DNA from: Cyanobacteria bacterium FACHB-63
Lineage (GTDB): Bacteria; Cyanobacteriota; Cyanobacteriia; Leptolyngbyales; Leptolyngbyaceae
DNA: 64,000 nucleotides
Direction of reading: 5' to 3'
NCBI GenBank assembly: GCA_014695255.1
Contig: JACJNX010000038.1
Location: 62,001-126,000 of the forward strand
This document shows positions 24,485-35,353 of this stretch, one piece after another (within the stretch, counting starts at the first letter, position 1; every line of letters begins with the position of its first letter). Under the pieces are notes generated by a model, which was not told where the DNA came from, made no database searches, and saw only the letters and a program-made list of their open reading frames with translations. The position numbers were made by a program, and so were the translations under genes.

Positions 24485-24867
24485 GATGGAGCGTTCCTTG
24501 TAATGTTTGAGAGCCGGGGTCTGTCCGTATGTGTGAATGGATAAGATTTGCTCGATTCAAATCGATTTAGATTTACTGTTTTTCACTGTATTCCTATTAC
24601 TTGATAGAAGCAAGTAGTCTTTTTTGTCAAAACGATAAACCGAGATGATTGAAGTGAAATGTTATAAAAACATGAAATTAATTTTTGCCGTATCTGGAAA
24701 TAAATCCTTTAACAAAAGGACTTCCAAGGATTTCAAGCAAATAAAATAAGTGCAGAATTTCACCTAATCCAATCACCTTTATAGGCTTTAAAGGGAATAA
24801 AAAATACTGAAAAGTTTTATTTGCTACTAAAATAATCACCTCAAATTTGACCTAATTACGGGAATTT
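24485..24867. other. AT-rich intergenic region before the six-gene operon
   Basis: No gene seen. The stretch is AT-rich, especially 24600-24850, with short A and T runs. The promoter of the six-gene minus-strand operon should lie at 24490-24620; I cannot single out boxes or a copy of the 26-bp operator. Confidence 0.4.
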
Positions 24868-25053
24868 CTAAACTAGGAAGTTACCGATAGTTTTGAAGCC
24901 TTTAGAAGTGCGATCAAGATAGTTTTTGAGCGCAAAGATGAACTCCTGGGTTGCAGCGTCTAGCTTAGATTCTGCAATCAAGTGACTGTGATAGGAATTT
25001 TGCCTAGACGGTAGCAGGGTGATCTCCTGCTCGACTGGGGCTGTATGTTTCAC
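24868..25053 (-). CDS. Small hypothetical protein, 61 residues (uncertain)
   Basis: GTG start at 25053. Polar N-terminal half, then an amphipathic stretch DAATQEFIFALKNYLDRTSKG. No family recognised and no ribosome site seen. It is kept because sulfur operator site 6 stands 38 bp before it in the right position and no other gene is close enough on either side. Confidence 0.4.
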   Translation of the reverse strand: MKHTAPVEQEITLLPSRQNSYHSHLIAESKLDAATQEFIFALKNYLDRTSKGFKTIGNFLV

Positions 25054-25356
25054 AGATTTCAGGATCGTGTTATTATCTAATCTAAATAAATACGGTAATT
25101 CAATCGACTTATCGTACTTATTGAACGATCGCGCCGCTGAGTCAAGTAGAAATCTCTAAAAACGCAATGTGAAGATCGCTCAGCACATCACAATCTCTCC
25201 TGTCTATCATCCCGACTCGCTAATTCAATTTCTGCATCTTTGCAAATAGATGAGCCTGCGCTGACCTAGAGCTACCGCGAACCAAATGGAAAATGAATCC
25301 TTGACAGTTGAAAGTTACGAAAACTTTAACCACTAATATATGGGTCAAGAAATTTG
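25054..25356. other. Intergenic region with operator site 6
   Basis: Apart from the operator at 25091-25116 I see no coding or structured element. It could serve the small minus-strand gene ending at 25053 or, less likely, the small plus-strand gene at 25357. Confidence 0.4.
25091..25116 (-). promoter_or_regulatory. Sulfur-regulon 26-bp operator, site 6
   Basis: TACGGTAA-N10-TTATCGTA, one mismatch from perfect arm symmetry, core CAATCGAC. Strong copy without a well-supported gene next to it. Confidence 0.7.
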
Positions 25357-25464
25357 ATGAATCATGCTACTCCCCTTCTCACCTTAACGCTGGTCTGTGT
25401 CACCACTCTGCTTATTCTGTTGAGCCTACTTCTTATTCCCCTGTTTTTTGAAGGGATCAGCTAG
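25357..25464 (+). CDS. Small single-helix membrane peptide, 35 residues
   Basis: Opens MNHATPLLTLTLVCVTT and continues as one unbroken hydrophobic helix of about 27 residues ending FFEGIS. It resembles the many one-helix cyanobacterial membrane peptides, but I recognise no family. No strong ribosome site. Confidence 0.4.
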   Translation: MNHATPLLTLTLVCVTTLLILLSLLLIPLFFEGIS

Positions 25465-25568
25465 AGCATCTATCCGCTTAAGTTAGTTAATCTCTGCAAT
25501 GTCTAACTTTTCGATGCTGTCGGGCTTGAGATCTTTGTCAATTTGTGAAATTCTAGAAAATAGATTTA

Positions 25569-25594
25569 TCCAATAAATCGGTCGAGATACCGTA
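25569..25594 (+). promoter_or_regulatory. Sulfur-regulon 26-bp operator, site 7
   Basis: Inverted relative to the gene: read on the minus strand TACGGTAT-N10-TTATTGGA with an ACCGAT core. It ends 51 bp before the rhodanese start at 25646. Confidence 0.6.
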
Positions 25595-25645
25595 TTTTTG
25601 GAGCAATCGTTCCTTTTGCAACCCTCATCATTTCAGGTTAAGGTC

Positions 25646-26620
25646 ATGATTCGGAAACTACTGCGTCTCAGGCTGAAGAAGCCCAAAGTTCTAGCGGTGT
25701 TAGCTGCGCTTCTAGTTAGCCTCATTGCCATTCCAGCTTTTTCGGGTTCGCCGTTAATGGCAAGCCAAAGTGCAACCATTCAGTTTGTTTCCCCGGATTG
25801 GCTTGCGAAAAATAGCAGCGATCGCAATCTCCGGGTCTTGGATGTTCGCACTAATCCATTGGAGTATTTTGCAGGTCACTTGCCCAATGCCATTCACATT
25901 GCCGACAACACATTTCGCGGTCCTAATGGCCTGCTGCCTGTGCAATATTGGAGTACAAGCAAGTTAGGACAGCTTTTCTCGCAAGCGGGGGTATCAAGCA
26001 ATAGCCGGGTGTTGGTGTACTCGGATGGGCGAGATATTCTAGGCGCAACAATGGTTGCTTATCTGCTAGAACGATCGGGCGTGAAAGATATTGCCGTGTT
26101 AGATGGTGGATTTGCAGCGTACAAGACATCCGGGCAACCTGTAACCCAGGAATTTCCTAAGTATCAGCCGACTCGCTTCACCGTTCAGGATAATCCCTCA
26201 ATTCGGGTGACGCTTGCAGATGTGCGCGGCTTCTTAAATCAACCGACGGTCAAGTTTATTGATCCACGACCACCCAGATTGTTTAGCGGCGAAGAGAAGA
26301 TCTGGACGCGCAATGGTCACATTCCAGGAGCACGAAACATTCCTTGGGTGTCATTCACCTTGGGCAACCCAACGACGAATGAAGGAAACTTTCACAAGCT
26401 GAAGTCTTTGGACGAAATTAAGCAAATCCTAGCATCGAAGAAGATTACGCCTGCGGACAATGTGATCGTAACGTGCAGCACTGGACGGGAAGCGACATTA
26501 CAATACGTTGTGCTAAAGCATCTATTGAAGTATCCCAAAGTGCGAGTTTACGAAGGATCATGGACGGAGTATAGCCAGTCAGATCTACCTGTTGAAACGG
26601 GTGCTGATAAGGTGGCTTAA
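25646..26620 (+). CDS. Exported two-domain rhodanese (thiosulfate/3-mercaptopyruvate sulfurtransferase type)
   Basis: 324 residues from ATG 25646 (an upstream TTG at 25598 would run into the operator). Basic N-terminus plus hydrophobic helix (VLAVLAALLVSLIAIPAF) indicate export. Two rhodanese domains follow: the first with LRVLDVRTNPLEYFAGHLPNA and no catalytic Cys (SDGRD at the loop), the second with the active-site loop CSTGREA. This is the usual pattern, with only the C-terminal domain catalytic. It would move sulfane sulfur from thiosulfate or mercaptopyruvate in the periplasm. Confidence 0.85.
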   Translation: MIRKLLRLRLKKPKVLAVLAALLVSLIAIPAFSGSPLMASQSATIQFVSPDWLAKNSSDRNLRVLDVRTNPLEYFAGHLPNAIHIADNTFRGPNGLLPVQYWSTSKLGQLFSQAGVSSNSRVLVYSDGRDILGATMVAYLLERSGVKDIAVLDGGFAAYKTSGQPVTQEFPKYQPTRFTVQDNPSIRVTLADVRGFLNQPTVKFIDPRPPRLFSGEEKIWTRNGHIPGARNIPWVSFTLGNPTTNEGNFHKLKSLDEIKQILASKKITPADNVIVTCSTGREATLQYVVLKHLLKYPKVRVYEGSWTEYSQSDLPVETGADKVA

Positions 26621-26749
26621 CCAGTGTTATCAGTATAGTGATGCAAGCAATGTATCCTGTCCGTCGGCAGTTTATTGCTCCCGTACTAGAAGGTAGATCA
26701 TGTTTGTATCGCTGCAATTTTGTAGGTCGTTTTGAGTAGGTAACTTACG

Positions 26750-26899
26750 ATGAAATTTATCTTCATTTCTTTGTTGACAGTTGGAACAGTTGCGGGTTTC
26801 ACGATTGCTGCTCCAACTTTGATTTCGGATTCGTCTAGATTGCTTGCTTGCACACCGCCTTCTGATCCACCCCGAAAAGAGCCACCCGGATCTTACTAA
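26750..26899 (+). CDS. Small secreted peptide, 49 residues
   Basis: MKFIFISLLTVGTVAGFTIA is a good signal sequence; the mature part is short and ends with one Cys and a Pro-rich tail (CTPPSDPPRKEPPGSY). No family recognised. A terminator hairpin follows 8 bp after the stop, which supports a real short transcript. Confidence 0.5.
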   Translation: MKFIFISLLTVGTVAGFTIAAPTLISDSSRLLACTPPSDPPRKEPPGSY

Positions 26900-26906
26900 A
26901 AGCTTG

Positions 26907-26944
26907 AAGCACGATCGTCGCGGGAATGTTTTGCGATCGTGCTT
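26907..26944 (+). terminator. Rho-independent terminator
   Basis: AAGCACGATCG and CGATCGTGCTT make an 11-bp perfect stem with a 16-base loop and a short T-rich tail. Ends the small secreted peptide transcript. Confidence 0.6.
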
Positions 26945-26978
26945 TATCTCGTCTAAATGCAACGTCCTAGGAAAGTTT

Positions 26979-27284
26979 ATGTCTTCAAACATTGAAGAAC
27001 CAAGCATTATCAATCGTCTCTTTACGATCGCGCCGAGGTTGCTAGAAAACAGTCGTCTTACCTTGCTTTCGCTCACAACAACAAATTTGTTGCTGATTCA
27101 CCGCGAACAGGACATAACAATTGATCCGATGCTGTATCTAGAGCTAATTCCGATCGCTCATTTAGTTCAAGAGGAGTTAGGTATTAGTCAAATTTGTATT
27201 CACAATGCTCAACAGCAGAGAATTTTTCACTGGAGCAGTGTGGAAATTATTGAAATGGCTAAGAATTTCAATCTAAAGATTTAG
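26979..27284 (+). CDS. Hypothetical protein, 101 residues
   Basis: ATG 26979 has AGGAAAG before it; the frame is open further upstream but runs through the terminator, so the shorter form is preferred. The sequence (IINRLFTIAPRLLENSRLTLL, IDPMLYLELIPIAHLVQEELG) is mixed polar and hydrophobic with no membrane helix. A soluble cytosolic protein; no family recognised. A terminator follows at 27315. Confidence 0.6.
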   Translation: MSSNIEEPSIINRLFTIAPRLLENSRLTLLSLTTTNLLLIHREQDITIDPMLYLELIPIAHLVQEELGISQICIHNAQQQRIFHWSSVEIIEMAKNFNLKI

Positions 27285-27314
27285 CGCTCTGACTCATCTT
27301 GCTTATTCAACGAT

Positions 27315-27344
27315 CGTGTTTTACACTGTCAAAGCACGGTTTTT
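27315..27344 (+). terminator. Rho-independent terminator before metY
   Basis: CGTGTTTT pairs with AAAGCACG (one G-T pair), 8-base loop, then GTTTTT. Separates the hypothetical gene from metY. Confidence 0.6.
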
Positions 27345-27350
27345 CGATAG

Positions 27351-29773
<2,423 letters not shown>

Positions 29774-29793
29774 TGTGTCTATGTCTTGGTAAT

Positions 29794-30231
29794 TTAGATG
29801 TAGTACATCGTAATCGGCTGCTGGAAATAATTTCGTTTCTCTAAAAGATCTTGCAAGCTGTTTTTCTCCAGCACATCATCCGCTGCTTTTTTCACAGTTT
29901 GCCAAATCTCAGAAATAGCCCTGACCGAAACAGCCTCAGAATCATCGTTCGCCTCAGATGAATCGCCCCCTTCCATACAGTTGACGATTTCAAGCAGCGT
30001 AATCTTCCACGGCGGTCGAGATAAAAGATACCCTCCTTTCTTTCCACGCTCGCTTGAAATTAACCCTCCTCGTCTCAGGGTTGCCAGTAATTGCTCTAGG
30101 TAGCGATCGGGAATATTCTGAGCAGCCGCAATCTGACGAATTTGAAGCGTCCCACCACTACTATAGATGGAAGCGAGTTCCAGCATCGCCATAAGCGCAT
30201 ATTTCGTTCGACCTGAAAGTTCTAGAAGCAT
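29794..30231 (-). CDS. Rrf2-family transcriptional regulator, copy B
   Basis: 145 residues: LSGRTKYALMAMLELA, IPDRYLEQLLATLRRGGLI, RGKKGGYLLSR. One Cys only (NCMEG), so no iron-sulfur ligand set; CymR-like in kind. About half identical to copy A in the DNA-binding part, and the same MYYI end. It converges on metX. Upstream I see AACGG and CCGTT 20 bases apart but no copy of the 26-bp repeat, so autoregulation like copy A is not apparent. Confidence 0.85.
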   Translation of the reverse strand: MLLELSGRTKYALMAMLELASIYSSGGTLQIRQIAAAQNIPDRYLEQLLATLRRGGLISSERGKKGGYLLSRPPWKITLLEIVNCMEGGDSSEANDDSEAVSVRAISEIWQTVKKAADDVLEKNSLQDLLEKRNYFQQPITMYYI

Positions 30232-30612
30232 AACGGAGTTTCGCGAGAATGAGCAAGCCGTTTTAGGTTTAGGGCAAACGTATTTTTTCTATTTATCGAT
30301 CGAGATATGGACTTTTCTCAAGATATAGGCTCTTATTCATAACTTCAAATATTATTTGTTCTCAAAATCATCACCTCAATTTATTATGCACCTGAACGCC
30401 TCACATCAGCAAATTTGCTATCTAAGTTGCTACATCAGATATTAAGAAATATTTTCAATAGAGCGAGTACCAGAAACGAGATTTTCAGCAGTCAGGCTGC
30501 TTATAAGCTCTAAAAGATGATTTCAATTCCCCTAAAAGTCGATTGGATTATGTGGTTATTCTTGAAAGAATTAAGTAGCATAGAGATACACGTTTTCTCA
30601 TTAGAATGACAA
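30232..30612. other. AT-rich intergenic region
   Basis: No gene seen. Divergent promoters for the Rrf2 gene (minus) and the small Cys-rich gene (plus) should lie here; I cannot single them out. Confidence 0.4.
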
Positions 30613-30753
30613 ATGAGTGCTTGCCCCTGCTGCTCTAACAAACTACTTCGCCATATTCGTAGAACAGGAGTGTACTGGTTTTGTCATACCTGTTGGCAAG
30701 AAATGCCCAATCTTCAGGCTACCAGTCAAGCAAGGGGCACAAAGCTCACTTGA
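30613..30753 (+). CDS. Small Cys-rich (zinc-finger-like) cyanobacterial protein, 46 residues
   Basis: Opens MSACPCCSNKLLRHIRRTG and continues VYWFCHTCWQEMPNL. Two C-x2-C pairs (C-P-C-C and C-H-T-C), 17 residues apart, suggest one bound zinc. I know this pattern (CPCC...LRHIR...YWFC..CWQEMP) as a short protein widespread in cyanobacteria, without a function. It is too short for most gene callers. Confidence 0.65.
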   Translation: MSACPCCSNKLLRHIRRTGVYWFCHTCWQEMPNLQATSQARGTKLT

Positions 30754-30824
30754 TAAGCTCTACGAAGCAAATATTTTCTGATTTGGCAAGATCATGACTT
30801 CCTTCATAACTTGAAGTTATGAAA

Positions 30825-30877
30825 CTAACAAAAAAGAATGCTTGCTTTTATCGTTGTGAATTCTTAGGGTAAAAGCA
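30825..30877 (+). promoter_or_regulatory. Promoter block shared with 9571-9622
   Basis: AACAAAAAAGAATGC, TTGCTT, 17-base spacer, TAGGGTAAA: the same layout as in front of the 9.7-kb gene. It ends about 15-20 bp before the 30.9-kb gene. Confidence 0.5.
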
Positions 30878-30890
30878 TATCAAATTGATT

Positions 30891-31199
30891 ATGCAGATGA
30901 TGAACCCTAATATTGATAACCAAATCGATTGGCAGCCCTTGCTTGATCGCCTTCAGTTCCAAGGTGAGAAGCACCTGCCTCATTATCCAGGAGATTTGAA
31001 AGCCGATTTACTGGCTCATGCAGGGCTGAACGATCACGCCAAGGGTGAAAGTGTCTATCAGTTGGCGGTAGAGATTGCGCGGCTCACGACCTGCTGCGAC
31101 CCGGAGATTATTTATTGGTTTTCACGGCTGGTTGAATTGATGAGGGTTCAGCCTTCTGAAGCAGAGAACGCGAATTTTGGCTTTTTGGTTTCTCGCTAA
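30891..31199 (+). CDS. Hypothetical protein, about 100 residues
   Basis: Soluble, acidic protein: IDWQPLLDRLQFQGEKHLPH, then helical SVYQLAVEIARLTTCCDPEI and WFSRLVELMRVQ. Starts at 30891, 30897 or 30900 are all possible. No family recognised. The promoter block shared with the 9.7-kb secreted-protein gene stands directly upstream. Confidence 0.6.
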   Translation: MQMMNPNIDNQIDWQPLLDRLQFQGEKHLPHYPGDLKADLLAHAGLNDHAKGESVYQLAVEIARLTTCCDPEIIYWFSRLVELMRVQPSEAENANFGFLVSR

Positions 31200-31316
31200 A
31201 GTCCTGCACAGACTTTTAATCACCCTAACCGCGCTGCCTTAAACGCCGGAAAATCAGATTGGTGATTCTTGATGGTTTACAAGCAGCGCGATCGTGCTAA
31301 CATCGGATTCTATAAA

Positions 31317-31342
31317 TACGGTAACTCGGTCGAGTTAATGTA
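31317..31342 (+). promoter_or_regulatory. Sulfur-regulon 26-bp operator, site 8
   Basis: TACGGTAA-N10-TTAATGTA with a CTCGGTCGAG core, 68 bp before the Crp-type gene. The left arm and core nearly equal site 3. Confidence 0.6.
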
Positions 31343-31410
31343 TTCACTCAAGTGATCTTTGTCGATCGCCTTTAGCTATCCTGCACTTCCGTCAGATCCG
31401 AGGCTTGCTC

Positions 31411-32004
31411 ATGCAGTCCATTCTTCCCTCTGTTGTTTCCCGATTGCCAGTCCAACCTGCAACCCGAACGTTTAAACGTCGATCAACAATTCCGCTTCAA
31501 CAAATTGCGCTGTGGCGAATTGAATCGGGTGTAGTGCGTACACTGAGTTGGCTAGAAGATGGCTCAACCGTCACCCTGAGCTTGTGTGGAGCAGGGGATG
31601 TGGTCGGGAAGTTTCTTAGTGCGATCGACCCCTATCAAGTTGAGTGCCTAACTGATGTTGAGGTCACGCCACTTTCTCCGAATGAGTGGCATCCTGATCC
31701 TGCTTTTCTAATGGAGCGAGTACAGCAGGCTGAAGAGTTCATGTTGATTCGCAGCCATCGCCGAGTGGAGGAGATGCTGTTAAAGCTACTCACTTGGCTA
31801 TCGAAGAAGTTTGGGCGTGAAGTGCAGCATGGTCGCTTAATTGAACTGCGCCTGACGCATCAAGACTTAGCAGAAATGCTAGGAACCACTCGCGTGACGA
31901 TTACCCGTATCCTTAAGCAATTCGAGCAGCAAGGCATTGTTCAGCGACTGCCGAATCAGGTGACATTACTGCAACCGGAAGCAACTTGGCACTATGAGAT
32001 TTAA
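31411..32004 (+). CDS. Crp/Fnr-family transcriptional regulator
   Basis: 197 residues from ATG 31411. The N-terminal beta-barrel domain (LWRIESGVVRTLSWLEDGST, LCGAGDVVGKF) lacks the cAMP-binding arginine-serine signature. The C-terminal helix-turn-helix is LTHQDLAEMLGTTRVTITRIL. By type it resembles CysR/NtcA-like cyanobacterial regulators; CysR responds to sulfur limitation, but the identity is not settled here. Since it carries the 26-bp operator itself, it is probably a member of the regulon and may form a second regulatory layer. Confidence 0.8.
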   Translation: MQSILPSVVSRLPVQPATRTFKRRSTIPLQQIALWRIESGVVRTLSWLEDGSTVTLSLCGAGDVVGKFLSAIDPYQVECLTDVEVTPLSPNEWHPDPAFLMERVQQAEEFMLIRSHRRVEEMLLKLLTWLSKKFGREVQHGRLIELRLTHQDLAEMLGTTRVTITRILKQFEQQGIVQRLPNQVTLLQPEATWHYEI

Positions 32005-32008
32005 GGAA

Positions 32009-32191
32009 CTAAGAATGAATTCGTTGAGCATCCGGGGCAGGTGGTTCTGGAGTAGAGAGAGCGACGGCGGTTGCAAAACTGAGCGCCAAGAGAAACAGAA
32101 TCGCGATCGTCTCTAAATCTGACTTCAACAGCTTTAACCAGGATTGTTTCTGCCCGCCGTCGAGCAGCGATAATAGTCGAGTAAGTATCAA
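32009..32191 (-). CDS. Small membrane protein, 60 residues (uncertain)
   Basis: One hydrophobic helix (ETIAILFLLALSFATAVAL) is preceded by a basic, Trp-containing segment (KQSWLKLLKSD) and followed by a Pro-rich end. TTG is the only start in frame, and no ribosome site is clear. It converges on the Crp-type gene. Confidence 0.4.
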   Translation of the reverse strand: MILTRLLSLLDGGQKQSWLKLLKSDLETIAILFLLALSFATAVALSTPEPPAPDAQRIHS

Positions 32192-32485
32192 GGCTAAAGT
32201 ATATTAGTTGCAGATTTAAGTGCAGCTTGATCTGAAGATATTCTACAAGCTTTGGTTTGTGCTTTCCTAAAGCAGTACGACGCAATTTAACCTAAATAAT
32301 TTAGCCCAAATATTTGATTTGGGCTTTAAATTTTGTTGTCTGTACTTTCTACTTTCAGCGCTAATTGATTGATAAGCTGGTAGTAGAAAAGTCATCAGAA
32401 ATTAAGAACTTATACTGTGATCTGGAGAAGGTTTGGATGCCATGATCCTAAGCGCCCATTTCTGATGACAATACTTTTTGCAGTT

Positions 32486-33868
32486 CTAAACAGGAACCTT
32501 AATTGTTGATCGCTGCTGCTCAATGATCGTTAAATGATGTTGATTGACAGGTCTTGGTAAGCCAAGATGCTCTCGTAGTGTAGCTCCTTCATACTCAGCA
32601 CGGAACAATCCCCGTCGTTGCAATTCCGGAATGACTAGATCCACAAAGTCATCTAGACCACCGGGTAAATAAGGAGGCATGATGTTGAAGCCATCTGCAC
32701 CCTGATGAATAAACCACTCCTCAAGTTGGTCAGCAATTTGTGTTGGAGTACCCACGATCGTCCAATGTCCCCGCGCTCCAGCAATCCGAAAATAAAGCTG
32801 CCGAATGGTTAGATTCTCTCGGTGAGCCAGATCGATTAGTAGCTTCTGACGGCTCTTTCCTCCATTCGTTTCTGGAAGGTCTGGAAGCAAAGCATCAACC
32901 TCATAACCTGACAAATCAGCACCGATCATGCTTGAGAGCAGTGCAATTCCTACATGCGGATGAATTAACTCCTGAAGCTGATTGTATTTCTCTCTTGCTT
33001 CTTGCTCAGTTCTGCCAATGACTGGAAACACTCCCGGCATAATCTTGACGTGATCCGGCGATCGTCTATGTTGTACAACTCGTGCTTTGACATCTGCATA
33101 AAACGCTTGAGCATCTTGCAAAGTTTGTTGAGCCGTAAAAATAACTTCTGCGGTCTGTGCCGCAAGATTCTTCCCATCTTCAGAAGAACCTGCCTGAATA
33201 ATCACTGGGTAGCCTTGCGGAGGTCGCGCCACATTGAGCGGACCTTTCACCGAGAAATGCTCACCTTTATGATCTGGTGTGTGCAACTTATCTGGATCAA
33301 AATACAGTCCAGAAGCTTTGTCGCGCAAAAAAGCATCATCTTCCCAACTATCCCACAAGGCGGTGACAACCCTGAAGAACTCTAGTGCGCGATCGTAGCG
33401 TAAGGAATGTTCCATGTGTTGATCTCGATTGAAGTTCAGGGCTTCCGCTTCAGTTGAGGAAGTCACTAAGTTCCATCCGGCGCGACCATTACTAAGGTAA
33501 TCAAGTGAGGCAAACTTACGCGCTGTATGATACGGCTCATTAAAGGTCGTTGAAGCGGTTGCAGCAAGACCAATTCGCTCTGTAACCACAGACAAGGCAG
33601 ATAGCAGTGTGAAGGGTTCAAAATAAACCGTGAATTGTCCCAACCGACTCGAAGCAGGTGTTCCTTGTCCTCGGTCAGCAACGGCAACCACATCCGCAAG
33701 AAATAGCATATCGAACTTACCGCGCTCTGCGGTTCGTGCAATCTGCGTATAGTGCTGAAAGTTAAGTCCACCGTCGGCTTGGGCATCAGGATGCCGCCAT
33801 GCCGCCACGTGATGCCCCGATCCTGGCAAGAATGCACCCAGTTTTAATTGCTTTTTGTTTCTATTCAT
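32486..33868 (-). CDS. Flavin-dependent monooxygenase of the NtaA/SnaA/DmoA (LLM) family
   Basis: 460 residues. LLM-fold oxygenase using reduced FMN: opening KLGAFLPGSGHHVAAWRHPD, FLADVVAVADRG, GLAATASTTFNEPYH, GRAGWNLVTSSTEAEALNF and IIQAGSSEDGKNLAA. Family members act on nitrilotriacetate, dimethyl sulfide, sulfones or long-chain substrates and need a separate FMN reductase; SsuE at 6.2 kb could supply it. With SsuD and the ABC genes nearby, an organosulfur substrate is likely. An inverted repeat AAACGG/CCGTTT lies 39 bp upstream. Confidence 0.85.
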   Translation of the reverse strand: MNRNKKQLKLGAFLPGSGHHVAAWRHPDAQADGGLNFQHYTQIARTAERGKFDMLFLADVVAVADRGQGTPASSRLGQFTVYFEPFTLLSALSVVTERIGLAATASTTFNEPYHTARKFASLDYLSNGRAGWNLVTSSTEAEALNFNRDQHMEHSLRYDRALEFFRVVTALWDSWEDDAFLRDKASGLYFDPDKLHTPDHKGEHFSVKGPLNVARPPQGYPVIIQAGSSEDGKNLAAQTAEVIFTAQQTLQDAQAFYADVKARVVQHRRSPDHVKIMPGVFPVIGRTEQEAREKYNQLQELIHPHVGIALLSSMIGADLSGYEVDALLPDLPETNGGKSRQKLLIDLAHRENLTIRQLYFRIAGARGHWTIVGTPTQIADQLEEWFIHQGADGFNIMPPYLPGGLDDFVDLVIPELQRRGLFRAEYEGATLREHLGLPRPVNQHHLTIIEQQRSTIKVPV

Positions 33869-34181
33869 GGCGGATGTCCTAGAGTTCTATATGCGTAGAA
33901 GAGTTAAAACGGTGATGTAGCTGCCGTTTCTGTATGGATTGGGCGATCGCGATTGTTACAAGGTTCACTTTGCGATCAATACGTTGATTGCGAGCGATGA
34001 AATAATTTACGATATGTCTATCGGTTAAGTCAAGATTGAACTTAAATAGAGAGATAGCAGCACTCCAGCAACATAGGATTGTTCTGATGAACCGAATTGA
34101 AGTGATCAAAGTAACAAAGATTTTTGAAATTGCTGTGATTGAATGAGAAATCCTTTTCAGAAACAATCAGAAATTATTACA
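33869..34181. other. Intergenic region with a short inverted repeat
   Basis: AAACGG (33907) and CCGTTT (33924) form a perfect 6-base inverted repeat before the monooxygenase gene. It is not the 26-bp operator. Nothing else seen. Confidence 0.35.
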
Positions 34182-35048
34182 ATGCAACATTCTCAGGGGT
34201 TCTTCAAAAGCGTTGGAGGACTCAGACTTTGCTATCAAAGTTGGCATCCAGCGCGTAACACTCGTGCAGTCCTAGTCCTACTCCACGGCTTAGGCAGCCA
34301 CAGTGGTAGATTCAACAACATTGTTCAATACTTAGTTCCTGCTGGATATGCAATCTATGCACTAGACTTACGGGGTCATGGGCACTCATCCGGTCAACGT
34401 GGTCACATCAATTCTTGGTCTGAATTTCGCACTGATCTAGATCTGTTCTTCAGACAAATTCAATCGACAACGAATCTTCCTTGCTTTGTGCTTGGACATA
34501 GTATAGTGGGAATGATTGCCCTGGAGTATGCCCTACACTTTCCGGCTGCTGTTCAAGGTTTGATTACGATCGCCCCTGCCTTTGGGTTGAACGGGATTTC
34601 AGCGAAAAAGATTCTCCTGGGGCGCATCTTATCGCGAATTTTACCGCGCTTCACACTCAAGGTTGGCATTGATCTCGAAGCGATTTCCCGCGATCGCACC
34701 GTTCTCAATGCTTGCGCTCAAGATCCTCTGGTTCACTCTTGTGGCAGTGCCCGCTTGGGAACGGAGTTATTTGCGACGATCGCACGAGTTGAAGCTCAGG
34801 CTGCACAATTGCAAGTTCCGATCCTTATTCTGCATGGCGGAGATGACCAGGTTGCTCACCCTGAAGGAAGTCGTGCATTCTTTGAACAGTTATCAGTCCT
34901 CGACAAAGAGCGACGGGAATATCCGGGAAGCCGTCATGCGCCTCATAATGACATTAATTATGAAGAACTCCTGATTGATTTGGAGCATTGGTTAAACTGT
35001 CGTACAGCAAAATCACTTACATCGTACTCTACACAAAACACACGATGA
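34182..35048 (+). CDS. Alpha/beta hydrolase, monoacylglycerol lipase type
   Basis: About 288 residues from the ATG at 34182 (an upstream ATG at 34143 has no homology). VLVLLHGLGSHSGRF, YALDLRGHGHSSGQRGH and the nucleophile elbow GHSIVG are of the serine hydrolase/lysophospholipase type; acid ILHGGDDQVA and His GSRHAPHND complete the triad. The elbow is odd, with I-V in place of the usual M/L-G. Substrate unknown; divergent from the monooxygenase gene. Confidence 0.8.
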   Translation: MQHSQGFFKSVGGLRLCYQSWHPARNTRAVLVLLHGLGSHSGRFNNIVQYLVPAGYAIYALDLRGHGHSSGQRGHINSWSEFRTDLDLFFRQIQSTTNLPCFVLGHSIVGMIALEYALHFPAAVQGLITIAPAFGLNGISAKKILLGRILSRILPRFTLKVGIDLEAISRDRTVLNACAQDPLVHSCGSARLGTELFATIARVEAQAAQLQVPILILHGGDDQVAHPEGSRAFFEQLSVLDKERREYPGSRHAPHNDINYEELLIDLEHWLNCRTAKSLTSYSTQNTR

Positions 35049-35353
35049 GTTACAACACTGATTGTTGTCATTGCTGAAACACCCTAGGAACTCTTCTAGC
35101 CCATAGTCGCCAGAATGCCATTGAATGGCGTGAACATTAGAGCGATCCAGTATTTGGCTTGATCGTTTTAGTCACGCCACTCAATAATTCTTGTATTGGA
35201 GAACCTGAGGAGAGTTTTTCTCCATCACACAGATAATTAGATTTAAGCAATTTTGTAATCCACTTTACTTGCTCAATCAAATTGCAGTGTGACATACTTG
35301 GCGAAATTAAACACGGTAAATCTATCGGTTTATCGTAATTTCTAGAATTGTTT
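35049..35353. other. Intergenic region before the TPR gene
   Basis: Holds operator site 9 at 35312-35337. No gene or other element seen in the rest. Confidence 0.45.
35312..35337 (+). promoter_or_regulatory. Sulfur-regulon 26-bp operator, site 9
   Basis: CACGGTAA-N10-TTATCGTA with a TATCGG core, very close to sites 5a and 6, 16 bp before the ATG at 35354. The position over the leader suggests a repressor site. Confidence 0.7.

Noticed and set aside
33879-34166. Minus-strand open frame of 95 residues upstream of the monooxygenase gene
   Set aside because: No ribosome site and no homology; it covers the expected divergent promoter region.
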